Program-made: the position numbers and the translations under genes | Notes under the pieces: generated by a model | The model's input: only the letters and a program-made list of their open reading frames with translations | The model's database searches: none | Told to the model about the DNA's origin: nothing | Part shown: in pieces, positions 9,238 to 17,086 of the stretch | How positions within the stretch are numbered: the first letter of the stretch is position 1 | How the letters are laid out: each line of letters begins with the position of its first letter | Assembly (NCBI RefSeq): GCF_000374345.1 | Contig: NZ_KB893986.1 | Coordinates: forward strand, 1 to 64,000 | Reading direction: 5' to 3' | Source of the DNA: Heyndrickxia acidiproducens DSM 23148 | Lineage (GTDB): Bacteria > Bacillota > Bacilli > Bacillales > Bacillaceae_C | Length of the DNA stretch: 64,000 nt

Positions 9238-9280
9238 AAAAAAATCCGGGCCCGGACGTGAATCTGGCACGGATTTTTTT
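9238..9280 (-). terminator. Terminator downstream of the UspA gene
   Basis: AAATCCG (9242-9248) pairs with CGGATTT (9270-9276), flanked by A7 and T7 tracts, so it can terminate in either direction. It lies downstream of the minus-strand usp gene and upstream of the YjcZ-like gene. Confidence 0.65.
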
Positions 9281-9360
9281 CGCAAGGGACGGATGAGGAG
9301 AAGTTATTGCCCCTTTAAGATGGTTTAGTGGGAAAGCAGCCCGGAAGCCCTTTCCCGCTT

Positions 9361-9870
9361 TCACTTCACAACGAGCACATCGATATCGGCATTTTTAACG
9401 AGGCTTTCGCTTACGCTGCCTAAAAACAGCCGTTTCATCCCGCCTTTCCCGCTGTTGCCGGCAACGATTAAATCAATTTTGTTTTCATCAATAAATTCAC
9501 AGATCGTTTGGGAGACATTTCCTTCTAAAATATGATAATCAGCCTGAATCCCTCTTGGTTCCAGCAATTCTTTCGCGTGGTTAATGGCATCTTCCGCACT
9601 GTTCAGATAGATTTGCTGTGTTGCGGGTGCTAAAGTATCTGCAGACGGGTTATCAGCAGAGTAAACCCTTCCATCCATTCCCGGAAACGAAACCGTTGGC
9701 GGAACACCGATATTTTCATCGGGAATAGGAGCCGTTACTTCTGTTTCCTGGCTCACATGCAGAACAGTTAATCGGGCTGCTTGGCCGGCTGCAACCAAAT
9801 CTGCGGCTCTCTCAAGCGCCTTTTTGCTGCCGCCGGAATCATCAAATGCAACGGCAATATGCTTGTACAT
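9361..9870 (-). CDS. Universal stress protein (UspA family)
   Basis: A 169-residue single-domain UspA protein with an alpha/beta nucleotide-binding fold. The N-terminus YKHIAVAFDDSGGSKKAL and the C-terminal motif GNSGKGGMKRLFLGSVS match the ATP-binding signature G-2X-G-9X-G-(S/T) of ATP-binding Usp proteins. A loop of about 40 residues rich in Pro (ETEVTAPIPDENIGVPP) is longer than in minimal family members. AGAGGATGATGG precedes the ATG. It stands alone, with hairpins at 9328-9358 and 9238-9280 downstream. Its role in stress tolerance is inferred from the family. Confidence 0.9.
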   Translation of the reverse strand: MYKHIAVAFDDSGGSKKALERAADLVAAGQAARLTVLHVSQETEVTAPIPDENIGVPPTVSFPGMDGRVYSADNPSADTLAPATQQIYLNSAEDAINHAKELLEPRGIQADYHILEGNVSQTICEFIDENKIDLIVAGNSGKGGMKRLFLGSVSESLVKNADIDVLVVK

Positions 9871-9968
9871 TTTCCATCATCCTCTCATGTCGCTCTTCAT
9901 CATTCATCATCAGATCCTACTAATTATTTACCCTGTACAGCAGAAAACTAACGGAAAATGCATGGAAA

Positions 9969-10121
9969 TAAAGTGAAACTTCCATCAGTGGGGGTCCTTC
10001 ATCCCCACTGATGGTTAGTTGAACCAATCGGAACTTTACGGGCAGTTTGATCTCCCGCCTATCCTTCTTCGTACCTTGAATCTTGAGGTGGGAGTCTTAC
10101 TGCCCGTTATGTTGGGATAAA
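9969..10121 (+). repeat. Intergenic RNA-like repeat, copy A
   Basis: About 153 bp containing two hairpins: a 12-bp stem CCATCAGTGGGG (9982-9993) with CCCCACTGATGG (10003-10014), and a long hairpin closed by ACGGGCAGT (10038-10046) with ACTGCCCGT (10099-10107). It matches copy B (46001-46150, inverted) over nearly its whole length and copy C (53258-53344) over the second hairpin. Read on the minus strand both full copies are flanked by TTTAT. This is compatible with an IS200/IS605-derived element or stand-alone guide-RNA-like unit; that identity is inference. Confidence 0.75.
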
Positions 10122-10282
10122 AGAAATTGGCCGCCGTTGGTTCCAAAACACTGGATTCACAATGATTGGCATTGATTTTTGGCGGCTTTCATAATATGCT
10201 TTTGCTTAGGCACTTATTCTTTAAACAAGCACGCTAAAATCAAAGTTTCATTGAAAGCGGAAGGATGAAAGCAGGAAATCAT
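10122..10282. other. Spacer before the class A PBP gene
   Basis: No gene is seen. GCCGCC (near 10132) and GGCGGC (near 10182) form the ends of a wide inverted repeat around repetitive ATTGGCATTGATT-like sequence. A promoter for the downstream PBP gene should lie here, but no convincing -35/-10 pair was found. Confidence 0.3.
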
Positions 10283-12346
10283 ATGGATAAATTAAAACCC
10301 TTTAGGGAGCTCATAAAAAAATATTGGAAAACAGCGCACATGAACCAAATTATCATTCTTGTGGCTTCCGTTACTTTATTGGCTTTTTTGGCTTTTTTCG
10401 CTTACTATGCAAAGAGCGCGAATGTCGGCCAGCTGAAAAAAGGTTTGGAGCAAACAACGATTATTTACGATAAAGACGGTGACCAGGCCAGCAAAATATC
10501 AGCCAACCGTTCAGAAGGGGTGCCGATAACAAGAATGCCCGCTGATCTGCAAAATGCGATCGTGGCCATAGAAGACCACCGCTTTTATAAGCATCGCGGA
10601 TTTGATGTTATTGGTACCATGAGCGCCCTCGTGAAAAATATCCGCGCCGGCGGGACTACTGCAGGGGGAAGTACGATTACCCAGCAATTAACAAAAAATG
10701 CGCTTTTATCCCCGGAACGGACATTAAAAAGAAAAGTCCAGGAACTCTTTCTGGCGATTGAAATCGAGAAACATTATTCGAAAAAAGAAATTCTCGAAAT
10801 GTATTTAAACCAGGTTTATTTCGGTGAAGGAGCCTGGGGCGTGCAAAAAGCCGCCAATAAATACTTTGGCAAAGACGTCGAGAATCTCGATCTGTCAGAG
10901 TCTGCAACATTAGCAGGGCTTGTGAATGCACCGAGCGCATTGGATCCTTACAACCATTATAAGCGTGCGATCGAACGCCGTAATGTCGTATTGGGCGCCA
11001 TGAAGGACAACGGTATGATTACATCTTCGCAATACAAGGCGGCGGCAGCGGAACAGCTTACTTTAAAAGATAAAAAAACCGACTCGATTAAGGGCAAATA
11101 CCCGTACTATACAGATGCCGTTCTTGAAGAAGCCATCAAACGTTACGGCCTGAATCAAGAAGAAATTCTGACGAGGGGCTACAAAATTTATACGGAAATG
11201 GATCAGAATATCCAATCCGCTTTGGAATACGTCTACCAGCAAAACTCGCTTTTCCCATCCGGCACATCCGACCAGATCGTCCAAAGCGGCGGCATTCTTG
11301 TCAACCCGGCAACAGGCGGCGTGCGCGGGCTTGTCGGGGGAAGAGGCGAAAAAGTGTTCCGCGGTTTCAACAGGGCCACACAGCTAAAACGGCAGCCGGG
11401 CTCGATTATGAAACCGATCACCGTGTATACGCCGGCATTGGAAGAAGGGTATGACCCGGAATCGGTTTTAAAAGACAAAAAAATGACCTACAAAGGCGGA
11501 TATTCGCCAGGCAATTACAATCACCAGTACTTAGGGGAAGTTCCGATGTATACGGCGGTTGAAAAATCATTAAATGCGCCGGCTGTCTGGCTGCTGAATA
11601 AAATCGGCGTTGAAAAAGGCTATGACGCTGCGAAAAAATTTGGCATTCCGGTCACAAAACAGGATAAGCAACTTGGCATTGCACTCGGAAATATCCAAAA
11701 CGGCGTTTCACCGGAAGATATTGCGGAAGCCTATACGACTTTCCCGAATGGCGGCAAAAAAACGGATGTGCACATCATTCGGAAAATCGTGAGCCCGACC
11801 GGAAAGGTACTGGCAGAACATAAGGACAGCGAGACGAGGGTCACGTCAAAGAAAGTTTCGCAGGAAATGACATCCATGCTGCTAAATGTGGTTGAATCCG
11901 GAACCGGAAAAGGGGTAAGTGTGCCCGGTTATAAAATCGCCGGCAAGACGGGTTCTACCCAGCTTGAATACCGCAACATTGACGGCACAATGGACCAGTG
12001 GTTTGCCGGCTATACGCCCAATTTAGTCGGTGTGGTCTGGATGGGTTATGATGAAACAGACCGCAGCCATTATTTGTACGGGCTGAGTGAACAGGGCATT
12101 GTACCGGTCTTTAATGCTGTTATGAATGCGACATTAAAATATACGAAGGCCGGGGATTTCGACGTAGATTCGATTAATCAGCAGCAAAACGATGGCGGCC
12201 AATTAAAAGAAAAACTGGAAAGTATTGACGAAACGATTAAAAAACAGACAGATAAATTGAAAGATACGATTGACGAAAATAAAGGCACCTGGAAAAGCAC
12301 CGGAGAAAAAATCAAGGAAAAACTGCAAAACATCCTCGGGCAGTAA
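10283..12346 (+). CDS. Class A penicillin-binding protein (transglycosylase/transpeptidase)
   Basis: A 687-residue bifunctional peptidoglycan synthase. One N-terminal membrane helix (IIILVASVTLLAFLAFFAYYA) is followed by a GT51 glycosyltransferase domain with catalytic Glu97 in EDHRFYKHRG and the motif TAGGSTITQQLTKN. The transpeptidase domain has Ser374 in the SxxK motif GSIMKP, SLN, and Lys555 in KTGST. The C-terminus is a charged, coiled-coil-prone tail. ATG 10283 is favoured (AGGA 6 nt upstream); ATG 10265 directly abuts a GGAAGG. Length fits PbpF/PbpG-type sporulation or vegetative PBPs. In B. subtilis pbpF sits next to hemE, a position empty here. Confidence 0.92.
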   Translation: MDKLKPFRELIKKYWKTAHMNQIIILVASVTLLAFLAFFAYYAKSANVGQLKKGLEQTTIIYDKDGDQASKISANRSEGVPITRMPADLQNAIVAIEDHRFYKHRGFDVIGTMSALVKNIRAGGTTAGGSTITQQLTKNALLSPERTLKRKVQELFLAIEIEKHYSKKEILEMYLNQVYFGEGAWGVQKAANKYFGKDVENLDLSESATLAGLVNAPSALDPYNHYKRAIERRNVVLGAMKDNGMITSSQYKAAAAEQLTLKDKKTDSIKGKYPYYTDAVLEEAIKRYGLNQEEILTRGYKIYTEMDQNIQSALEYVYQQNSLFPSGTSDQIVQSGGILVNPATGGVRGLVGGRGEKVFRGFNRATQLKRQPGSIMKPITVYTPALEEGYDPESVLKDKKMTYKGGYSPGNYNHQYLGEVPMYTAVEKSLNAPAVWLLNKIGVEKGYDAAKKFGIPVTKQDKQLGIALGNIQNGVSPEDIAEAYTTFPNGGKKTDVHIIRKIVSPTGKVLAEHKDSETRVTSKKVSQEMTSMLLNVVESGTGKGVSVPGYKIAGKTGSTQLEYRNIDGTMDQWFAGYTPNLVGVVWMGYDETDRSHYLYGLSEQGIVPVFNAVMNATLKYTKAGDFDVDSINQQQNDGGQLKEKLESIDETIKKQTDKLKDTIDENKGTWKSTGEKIKEKLQNILGQ

Positions 12347-12364
12347 CGAAGGCGGCTTGAAGTG

Positions 12365-12404
12365 GAAACACTTGCATATTTTACAATTGTGCAGGTGTTT
12401 CTTT
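12365..12404 (+). terminator. Terminator after the class A PBP gene
   Basis: GAAACACTTGCA (12365-12376) pairs with TGCAGGTGTTTC (12390-12401) with one G-U; a short T stretch follows. Confidence 0.6.
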
Positions 12405-12520
12405 GTGTGAATTTATAGTAAAATAGAGATGCGATACATAAAGGCTTGCGGTTTCTGCTGAAAAACGATGCAGAAAGTCCGCTATAGAAAAAATGAAAGC
12501 ACGATCAGGGAGGGGTTTAC

Positions 12521-13906
12521 ATGGAGTATCGCATTGAAAAAGATACTTTAGGAGAAATGAAAGTTCCGGCTGACAAATATTGGGGCGCACAAACGCAGCG
12601 CAGCAAAGAAAATTTTCCAATTAGCGGCGAAAAAATGCCGATAGAAGTCATCCGCGCATTTGCCCATTTGAAGAAAGCTGCTGCCATCAGCAATCATCAG
12701 CTCGGGAAATTATCTGAAGCCAAAAAAAACGCAATTGTACAGGCATGCGAAGAGGTGCTGGAAGGTCATTTTGATGAACATTTCCCGCTTGTCGTTTGGC
12801 AGACAGGCAGCGGCACGCAGTCTAATATGAACGTCAATGAAGTGGTGGCAAGAAGGGCAAATGAAATCCTTGCCGATCAAAGTATTTCTGAACAGATCCA
12901 CCCGAACGATGATATCAATATGTCGCAAAGTTCGAATGACACTTTTCCTACCGCCATGCATATCGCTGCTTACCACGAGCTGCAAACAAGACTTCTCCCG
13001 CAGCTTGAACAGTTGAAACAAACTTTACTTCAAAAAGAAAAGGCATTCATGGAAATCATTAAAATCGGCCGTACCCATTTGCAGGATGCTACTCCGCTGA
13101 CTCTCGGCCAGGAAATCAGCGGTTGGCGGGCGATGCTGGAAAAAAGCGGCGGGATGATAAAAGAAAGTGCCCGGCAGATTTTGAATTTGGCCATCGGCGG
13201 TACTGCTGTCGGGACAGGCATTAATGCCGACCCTGCTTTCGGCAGTAAAGTAGCGGAGGAGCTGGAAAAACAAACCGGTTACCCATTCCGCTCGTCTGAT
13301 AATAAGTTCCATGCGTTAACAAGCCATGATGAGCTTGTCTATGTGCATGGCGCTTTAAAGGGGCTTGCTGCAGACTTGATGAAAATTGCCAATGATGTGC
13401 GCTGGCTGGCAAGCGGCCCGAGAAGCGGCATCGGCGAAATCTCCATTCCGGCAAACGAACCGGGGAGCTCCATCATGCCGGGGAAAGTCAACCCGACCCA
13501 ATGTGAAGCAGTAACAATGGCCGCCGTCCAGATTTTCGGAAACGATGCCGCAATTGGTTTTGCAGCAAGCCAGGGGAATTTTGAATTAAATGTCTTTAAA
13601 CCGGTTATTATTTACAATTTTTTGCAGTCAGTCCACCTGCTTGGCGATGCCATGAAGTCTTTCGATGAAAGATGTGTACGGGGGATTGAACCCAATGTTG
13701 GAACCATTAAAGAAAATGTGGATCGTTCATTAATGCTTGTCACAGCATTAAATCCGCATATTGGTTATGAAAAAGCCGCGCAAATTGCAAAACTGGCTTT
13801 TAAAGAAGGCACGACATTGAAAGAAGCCGCAATCAAAACCGGCTACTTAACAGAAGAACAATATGATGAATGGATTGTGCCGGCAAAAATGGTGAATTTG
13901 AAATAG
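12521..13906 (+). CDS. fumC: Class II fumarate hydratase
   Basis: A 461-residue iron-independent fumarase (called CitG in B. subtilis) that interconverts fumarate and L-malate in the TCA cycle as a cytosolic homotetramer. Diagnostic stretches are [13 protein letters not shown] and [14 protein letters not shown] in the first half and the superfamily signature [11 protein letters not shown] at about 315-325. Length equals that of other class II enzymes. GGGAGGGG lies 8 nt before the ATG. It is monocistronic, bounded by a strong terminator. Confidence 0.96.
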   Translation: MEYRIEKDTLGEMKVPADKYWGAQTQRSKENFPISGEKMPIEVIRAFAHLKKAAAISNHQLGKLSEAKKNAIVQACEEVLEGHFDEHFPLVVWQTGSGTQSNMNVNEVVARRANEILADQSISEQIHPNDDINMSQSSNDTFPTAMHIAAYHELQTRLLPQLEQLKQTLLQKEKAFMEIIKIGRTHLQDATPLTLGQEISGWRAMLEKSGGMIKESARQILNLAIGGTAVGTGINADPAFGSKVAEELEKQTGYPFRSSDNKFHALTSHDELVYVHGALKGLAADLMKIANDVRWLASGPRSGIGEISIPANEPGSSIMPGKVNPTQCEAVTMAAVQIFGNDAAIGFAASQGNFELNVFKPVIIYNFLQSVHLLGDAMKSFDERCVRGIEPNVGTIKENVDRSLMLVTALNPHIGYEKAAQIAKLAFKEGTTLKEAAIKTGYLTEEQYDEWIVPAKMVNLK

Positions 13907-13915
13907 CAGGTGAAA

Positions 13916-13944
13916 GGGAGGCTGTCTGGAAGCCTCCCTTTTTT
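13916..13944 (+). terminator. Terminator after fumC
   Basis: GGGAGGCT (13916-13923) pairs with AGCCTCCC (13931-13938), loop of 7 nt, then T6. It also faces the end of the minus-strand SASP gene. Confidence 0.92.
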
Positions 13945-13980
13945 AGCCATAAACTATCAAATTGTCAATGCTGGTTATTT

Positions 13981-14184
13981 TTAACGGAAAGTACCGCCAA
14001 GTTGTTGCTCTGCCATTTGAACAAGGCGTTTTGTGATTTCTCCACCAACAGAACCGTTAGCGCGGGAAGTCGTATCAGCTCCAAGTTGAACGCCAAATTC
14101 CTGGGCAATTTCATATTTCATTTGGTCAAGCGCCTGGTCTGCACCTGCTACTAATAATTGGTTTGAGCTATTGTTGTTTGCCAT
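13981..14184 (-). CDS. Alpha/beta-type small acid-soluble spore protein
   Basis: A 67-residue DNA-binding spore protein that coats and protects spore DNA. It has both family signatures: the GPR germination-protease region [18 protein letters not shown] and the C-terminal [19 protein letters not shown]. The start at 14184 (MANNNSSN) follows GGAGATGACAAAAATT; a longer in-frame reading from 14253 would consume the leader RNA and lacks a ribosome-binding site. Expression should be in the forespore, since a sigma-G-type promoter lies 120 nt upstream. The leader between promoter and start is unusually structured. Confidence 0.95.
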   Translation of the reverse strand: MANNNSSNQLLVAGADQALDQMKYEIAQEFGVQLGADTTSRANGSVGGEITKRLVQMAEQQLGGTFR

Positions 14185-14215
14185 AATTTTTGTCATCTCC
14201 TCGTGGTGTTTTTTA

Positions 14216-14283
14216 TGGTTGGGCCAGCTGGAATTGCACCAGCGGACAAACAATCAGGTTTGCCACCATCTTGGTTTAACCCA
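14216..14283 (-). ncRNA. tRNA-like structured leader of the SASP gene
   Basis: On the minus strand this 68-nt stretch can form four arms. The closing stem pairs TGGGTTA with TGGCCCA (7 bp, two G-U). The first arm is ACCA-AGA-TGGT. The second is a 7-bp stem GGCAAAC/GTTTGTC. The third is a T-arm look-alike, GCTGG-TGCAATT-CCAGC, with a 5-bp stem and a 7-nt loop. The end reads ACCA. It lacks a D-loop GG and a proper anticodon arm, so it is not an ordinary tRNA. It lies in the transcribed leader, ending 32 nt before the start codon. Folding was done by eye only. Confidence 0.45.
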
Positions 14284-14305
14284 TCTGTGTGTGGCTTTGT
14301 AGTCG

Positions 14306-14335
14306 TATTATGTTTATCTTGCCGGAAGATTATGC
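14306..14335 (-). promoter_or_regulatory. Sigma-G-type promoter of the SASP gene
   Basis: Minus-strand GCATAA (14335-14330) and CATAATA (14312-14306) are separated by 17 nt, matching forespore sigma-G promoters, as known for SASP genes. Confidence 0.75.
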
Positions 14336-14452
14336 GGTTCTAAATCTGGTAAAATCTTGGAAAACAGCTTGCATTCAACATTTTTTGTACGAATAGTATT
14401 TCGCATTCTCCACACACTTTAAATAAAAAACACAGGAATGTGGGTGAAGCGA

Positions 14453-14704
14453 ATGAAAGTCTGCCCCGTGTGCAATGGATTTGAAACGATCCGGGCGGTC
14501 TGTCCCGAATGCCGTTTTCGTTTGCAGGACGGCGGGAAAATATATGATTATTTCGATGATTACAGCCCTTATATGGAAATCTGGCAGGAAAAACTGGAAG
14601 ACGGGGATCCGGAAAGTTCCGGGCAAGACAATTGTGTCCACCTCCTGTACTGCCCCCGCTGCAACCAGGAGGAAAGGAAGACAATATTCTATGTGGACAT
14701 TTAA
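14453..14704 (+). CDS. Small zinc-ribbon-like protein
   Basis: An 83-residue acidic protein of unknown function. It has CPVC at residues 4-7, CPEC near 17-20 and CPRC near 70-73, a spacing that suggests one structural zinc site made by two or three CxxC knuckles. The middle is rich in Asp, Glu and Tyr (YDYFDDYSPYMEIWQEKLEDGD). The start at 14453 begins right at the first knuckle with GGTG upstream; ATG 14438 adds five residues and is possible. A rho-independent terminator follows at once, so it is an independent transcription unit. I do not recognise the family. Confidence 0.7.
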   Translation: MKVCPVCNGFETIRAVCPECRFRLQDGGKIYDYFDDYSPYMEIWQEKLEDGDPESSGQDNCVHLLYCPRCNQEERKTIFYVDI

Positions 14705-14705
14705 A

Positions 14706-14740
14706 AAAAGCCAATCGCAGCGGACGGCGGTTGGCTTTTT
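14706..14740. terminator. Bidirectional terminator
   Basis: GCCAATCGC (14710-14718) pairs with GCGGTTGGC (14727-14735), flanked by A and T runs. It serves the zinc-ribbon gene and the convergent msmX. Confidence 0.9.
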
Positions 14741-14769
14741 ACAAAATTTATCTGCGCTTAACGGGCAAT

Positions 14770-15864
14770 CTATCCAATCCTGGCTTCTGTTTCAGCATCG
14801 AAAAAGTGTGCTTTATTCATATCGAGCCCAAGCGTAATTTCATCGCCGGGATGGACAACGGTTCTGGAATCAATCCGTGATATAAATTCCTGCCCGTTGA
14901 TTTTGGCATACAACATCGTTTCGGCTCCGGTTAGTTCTGATACTTCTATACGGGCGCGAATGGAGGCGCCTGGTACTGCATCAATGAAGACAGGTTCATC
15001 ATGAATATCTTCAGGGCGGATTCCAAGGATGATCCCCTTACCGGCATAGTCTTTCATGGCCTTTAATTTTCCCTCCGGCACATCAATATGAATCATGTCA
15101 TTGATATAAAATTTTCCATTCTGCAGTTTGCCTTTAAAGAAGTTCATAGCCGGCGAGCCGATAAATCCGGCAACAAACAGGTTTGCAGGAGTATCGTATA
15201 CTTCACGCGGCGACCCGACCTGCTGGATGACGCCATCTTTCATCACAACAATCCTTGTGGCCATCGTCATCGCTTCTGTTTGGTCGTGGGTTACATAAAT
15301 GGTTGTCGTTTGCAAACGATGGTGCAGGCGCGCAATTTCGGCACGCATTTGAACACGGAGCTTTGCATCCAGATTGGATAACGGTTCATCCATTAAGAAC
15401 ACTTTTGCATCGCGCACAATGGCCCGCCCGAGTGCGACCCGCTGCCTTTGACCGCCCGATAACGCTTTTGGTTTCCGTTTCAAATATTGTTCCAGTCCGA
15501 GAATTTTTGCAGCTTTCGTGACCCGCTGTTCAATTTCCGTTTTCGGGACTTTGCGCAGTTTCAGCCCGAAAGCCATATTATCATAAACCGTCATATGCGG
15601 ATAAAGCGCATAATTTTGGAACACCATTGCAATATTACGGTCCTTTGGCGCAACATCGTTTACCCTTTTGCCATCCATATAAAAATCACCTTTGGAAATC
15701 TCCTCAAGCCCTGCGATCATGCGTAATGTCGTTGATTTCCCGCAACCGGAAGGCCCGACAAAAACAATAAACTCCTTGTCCTGAATATGTAAATTAAAAT
15801 CGGAAACCGCTGTAACATGGTGATCATAAATTTTGTAAATATGGTCGAGCACCAAGTCTGTCAT
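14770..15864 (-). CDS. msmX: Sugar ABC transporter ATP-binding protein (MsmX/UgpC type)
   Basis: A 364-residue ATPase of the CUT1 sugar-importer class; in B. subtilis MsmX is a shared energiser for several oligosaccharide importers. It has Walker A GPSGCGKST, Q-loop MVFQNYALYPHMTVYDNM, signature LSGGQRQRVALGRA, Walker B VFLMDEPLSNLDAKLR, switch His VTHDQTEAMT, and a C-terminal TOBE/OB regulatory domain (FIGSPAMNFF onward). No permease or binding-protein gene is adjacent, which fits an orphan multitask ATPase. The next gene, yxkF, is its neighbour in B. subtilis too. Confidence 0.93.
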   Translation of the reverse strand: MTDLVLDHIYKIYDHHVTAVSDFNLHIQDKEFIVFVGPSGCGKSTTLRMIAGLEEISKGDFYMDGKRVNDVAPKDRNIAMVFQNYALYPHMTVYDNMAFGLKLRKVPKTEIEQRVTKAAKILGLEQYLKRKPKALSGGQRQRVALGRAIVRDAKVFLMDEPLSNLDAKLRVQMRAEIARLHHRLQTTTIYVTHDQTEAMTMATRIVVMKDGVIQQVGSPREVYDTPANLFVAGFIGSPAMNFFKGKLQNGKFYINDMIHIDVPEGKLKAMKDYAGKGIILGIRPEDIHDEPVFIDAVPGASIRARIEVSELTGAETMLYAKINGQEFISRIDSRTVVHPGDEITLGLDMNKAHFFDAETEARIG

Positions 15865-16077
15865 AGGAAAAGCCCCTTTCGATTTGTTATGATCATTATA
15901 AAGAAAGCCCTCTCATTTTGTTATGGTTAAGCTGCACAAAGATATTAGCTGAAACTTCGGCAGTTTGCCCTGTTTAAAAAACATTTGATTATGATTTGCG
16001 GCTTTCAAGACGGGGTGCTTTTGTTGATCAGCATTTTAGAGCCCGCTTTTGGCGATATTGCAGGGGAAAATTGAATG

Positions 16078-16968
16078 TCAGGACCGGAATACCAGGCAGG
16101 CAAAGTATGCCAGCATGGCGCTGTTGAAATTTCTTAAGTGGAGCCCGGATTTTTCTTCAAACTTCTCAATCCGGTACTGCAGCGAATTACGGTGAATAAA
16201 AAGCTGTTTTGCAGTCAAACTGGCATTGGAGAAGTTTTCCAAATATAATTTAACCGTCCGCCACATCTCACGGTCTTTTTTGAAAATCTCAAGGATGGTG
16301 CCAAAGAGAAGTTGTCTTGTTTCAGGCGGCAGCTGCTCTAGCAAATAGACAGGCAGCACGGAATCGAGCGTAAACAAGCCGGGCTTTGGCATCTGCAGCA
16401 GCGCAAAGTCAAAGAGCTGCTTTTCAAGTTGGAAAAAAGGCTTCAATGCTTCCAGCGGTTTAAATTCGCCGGCATAAAGTGAAATGGGCATATAGAAGTC
16501 GTTCTCAAATGCACGCATGGAAGCCTGCAAGTCATCAATTGAGACTTCTGTTTTATTTTTTTCTTCGATGGCCAATCCCTGCTGCCTGTCAATCATCACA
16601 ATGGTCACGTCACGGACAAACATATTTTTTATCGCTTCCTGAACAAGCTGGATGTTAAGGCCGTCTTTCGCGATTGAAAACTGAATGATCCGGCATTTTT
16701 TCTTTTCAATTTCTAACGGGGCGGGGGCTCCCGGCAAAAATAAATAGTTATACCATTTGGCTGCAGTGCCTTGGTTCAGGGCGGTTTCCTCCAAATATTC
16801 CGGAAAGACCGTCTTAAGGAGCAAGGTCTCTTCAGCGCTCAAATCATGCGGTTCAATGCCAATATATTTTTCATCTTCGCGGATCCAAAACCATATCAGA
16901 TGCTTGAATGGAATAGGAGAGGCTGAAATGCAGGCATTCGGATAGCGCGCTTTTAATCTTTCTATCAT
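16078..16968 (-). CDS. yxkF: PucR/CdaR-type helix-turn-helix regulator (YxkF-like)
   Basis: A 296-residue protein with a C-terminal PucR-family helix-turn-helix domain: LYLENFSNASLTAKQLFIHRNSLQYRIEKFEEKSG is the typical recognition segment, near residues 240-275. The N-terminal 230 residues form a poorly conserved sensory region with no domain I can name. GAGGGGGCCCTGTC precedes the ATG. Placement beside msmX matches the yxkF-msmX order of B. subtilis, which supports the symbol. Targets and ligand are unknown; control of a sugar function would be a guess from context only. Confidence 0.8.
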   Translation of the reverse strand: MIERLKARYPNACISASPIPFKHLIWFWIREDEKYIGIEPHDLSAEETLLLKTVFPEYLEETALNQGTAAKWYNYLFLPGAPAPLEIEKKKCRIIQFSIAKDGLNIQLVQEAIKNMFVRDVTIVMIDRQQGLAIEEKNKTEVSIDDLQASMRAFENDFYMPISLYAGEFKPLEALKPFFQLEKQLFDFALLQMPKPGLFTLDSVLPVYLLEQLPPETRQLLFGTILEIFKKDREMWRTVKLYLENFSNASLTAKQLFIHRNSLQYRIEKFEEKSGLHLRNFNSAMLAYFACLVFRS

Positions 16969-17086
16969 GACAGGGCCCCCTCTGCTTTTTGTCTTATTAT
17001 GCTTTTATTTTAATCAAATTCCGCCGCATTGGGAACCGTTAACAGCGGAAAAGCCATTATCCATTGACCGCTTTTCAGTCCGCTGT

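Noticed and set aside
9073..9285. Minus-strand Arg/Leu-rich frame of 70 codons
   Set aside because: It is a frame shadow of the Gly/Tyr-codon repeat of the YjcZ-like gene; the overlapping 45-residue frame has the ribosome-binding site and a known family pattern.
14216..14283. Ordinary tRNA gene
   Set aside because: Despite acceptor- and T-arm-like stems and ACCA, there is no D-loop GG, no valid 7-nt anticodon loop, and the length is 68 nt. Listed instead as a tRNA-like leader.
15088..15726. Several plus-strand frames across msmX
   Set aside because: They are antisense to a fully recognisable ATPase and show no start signals or domains.
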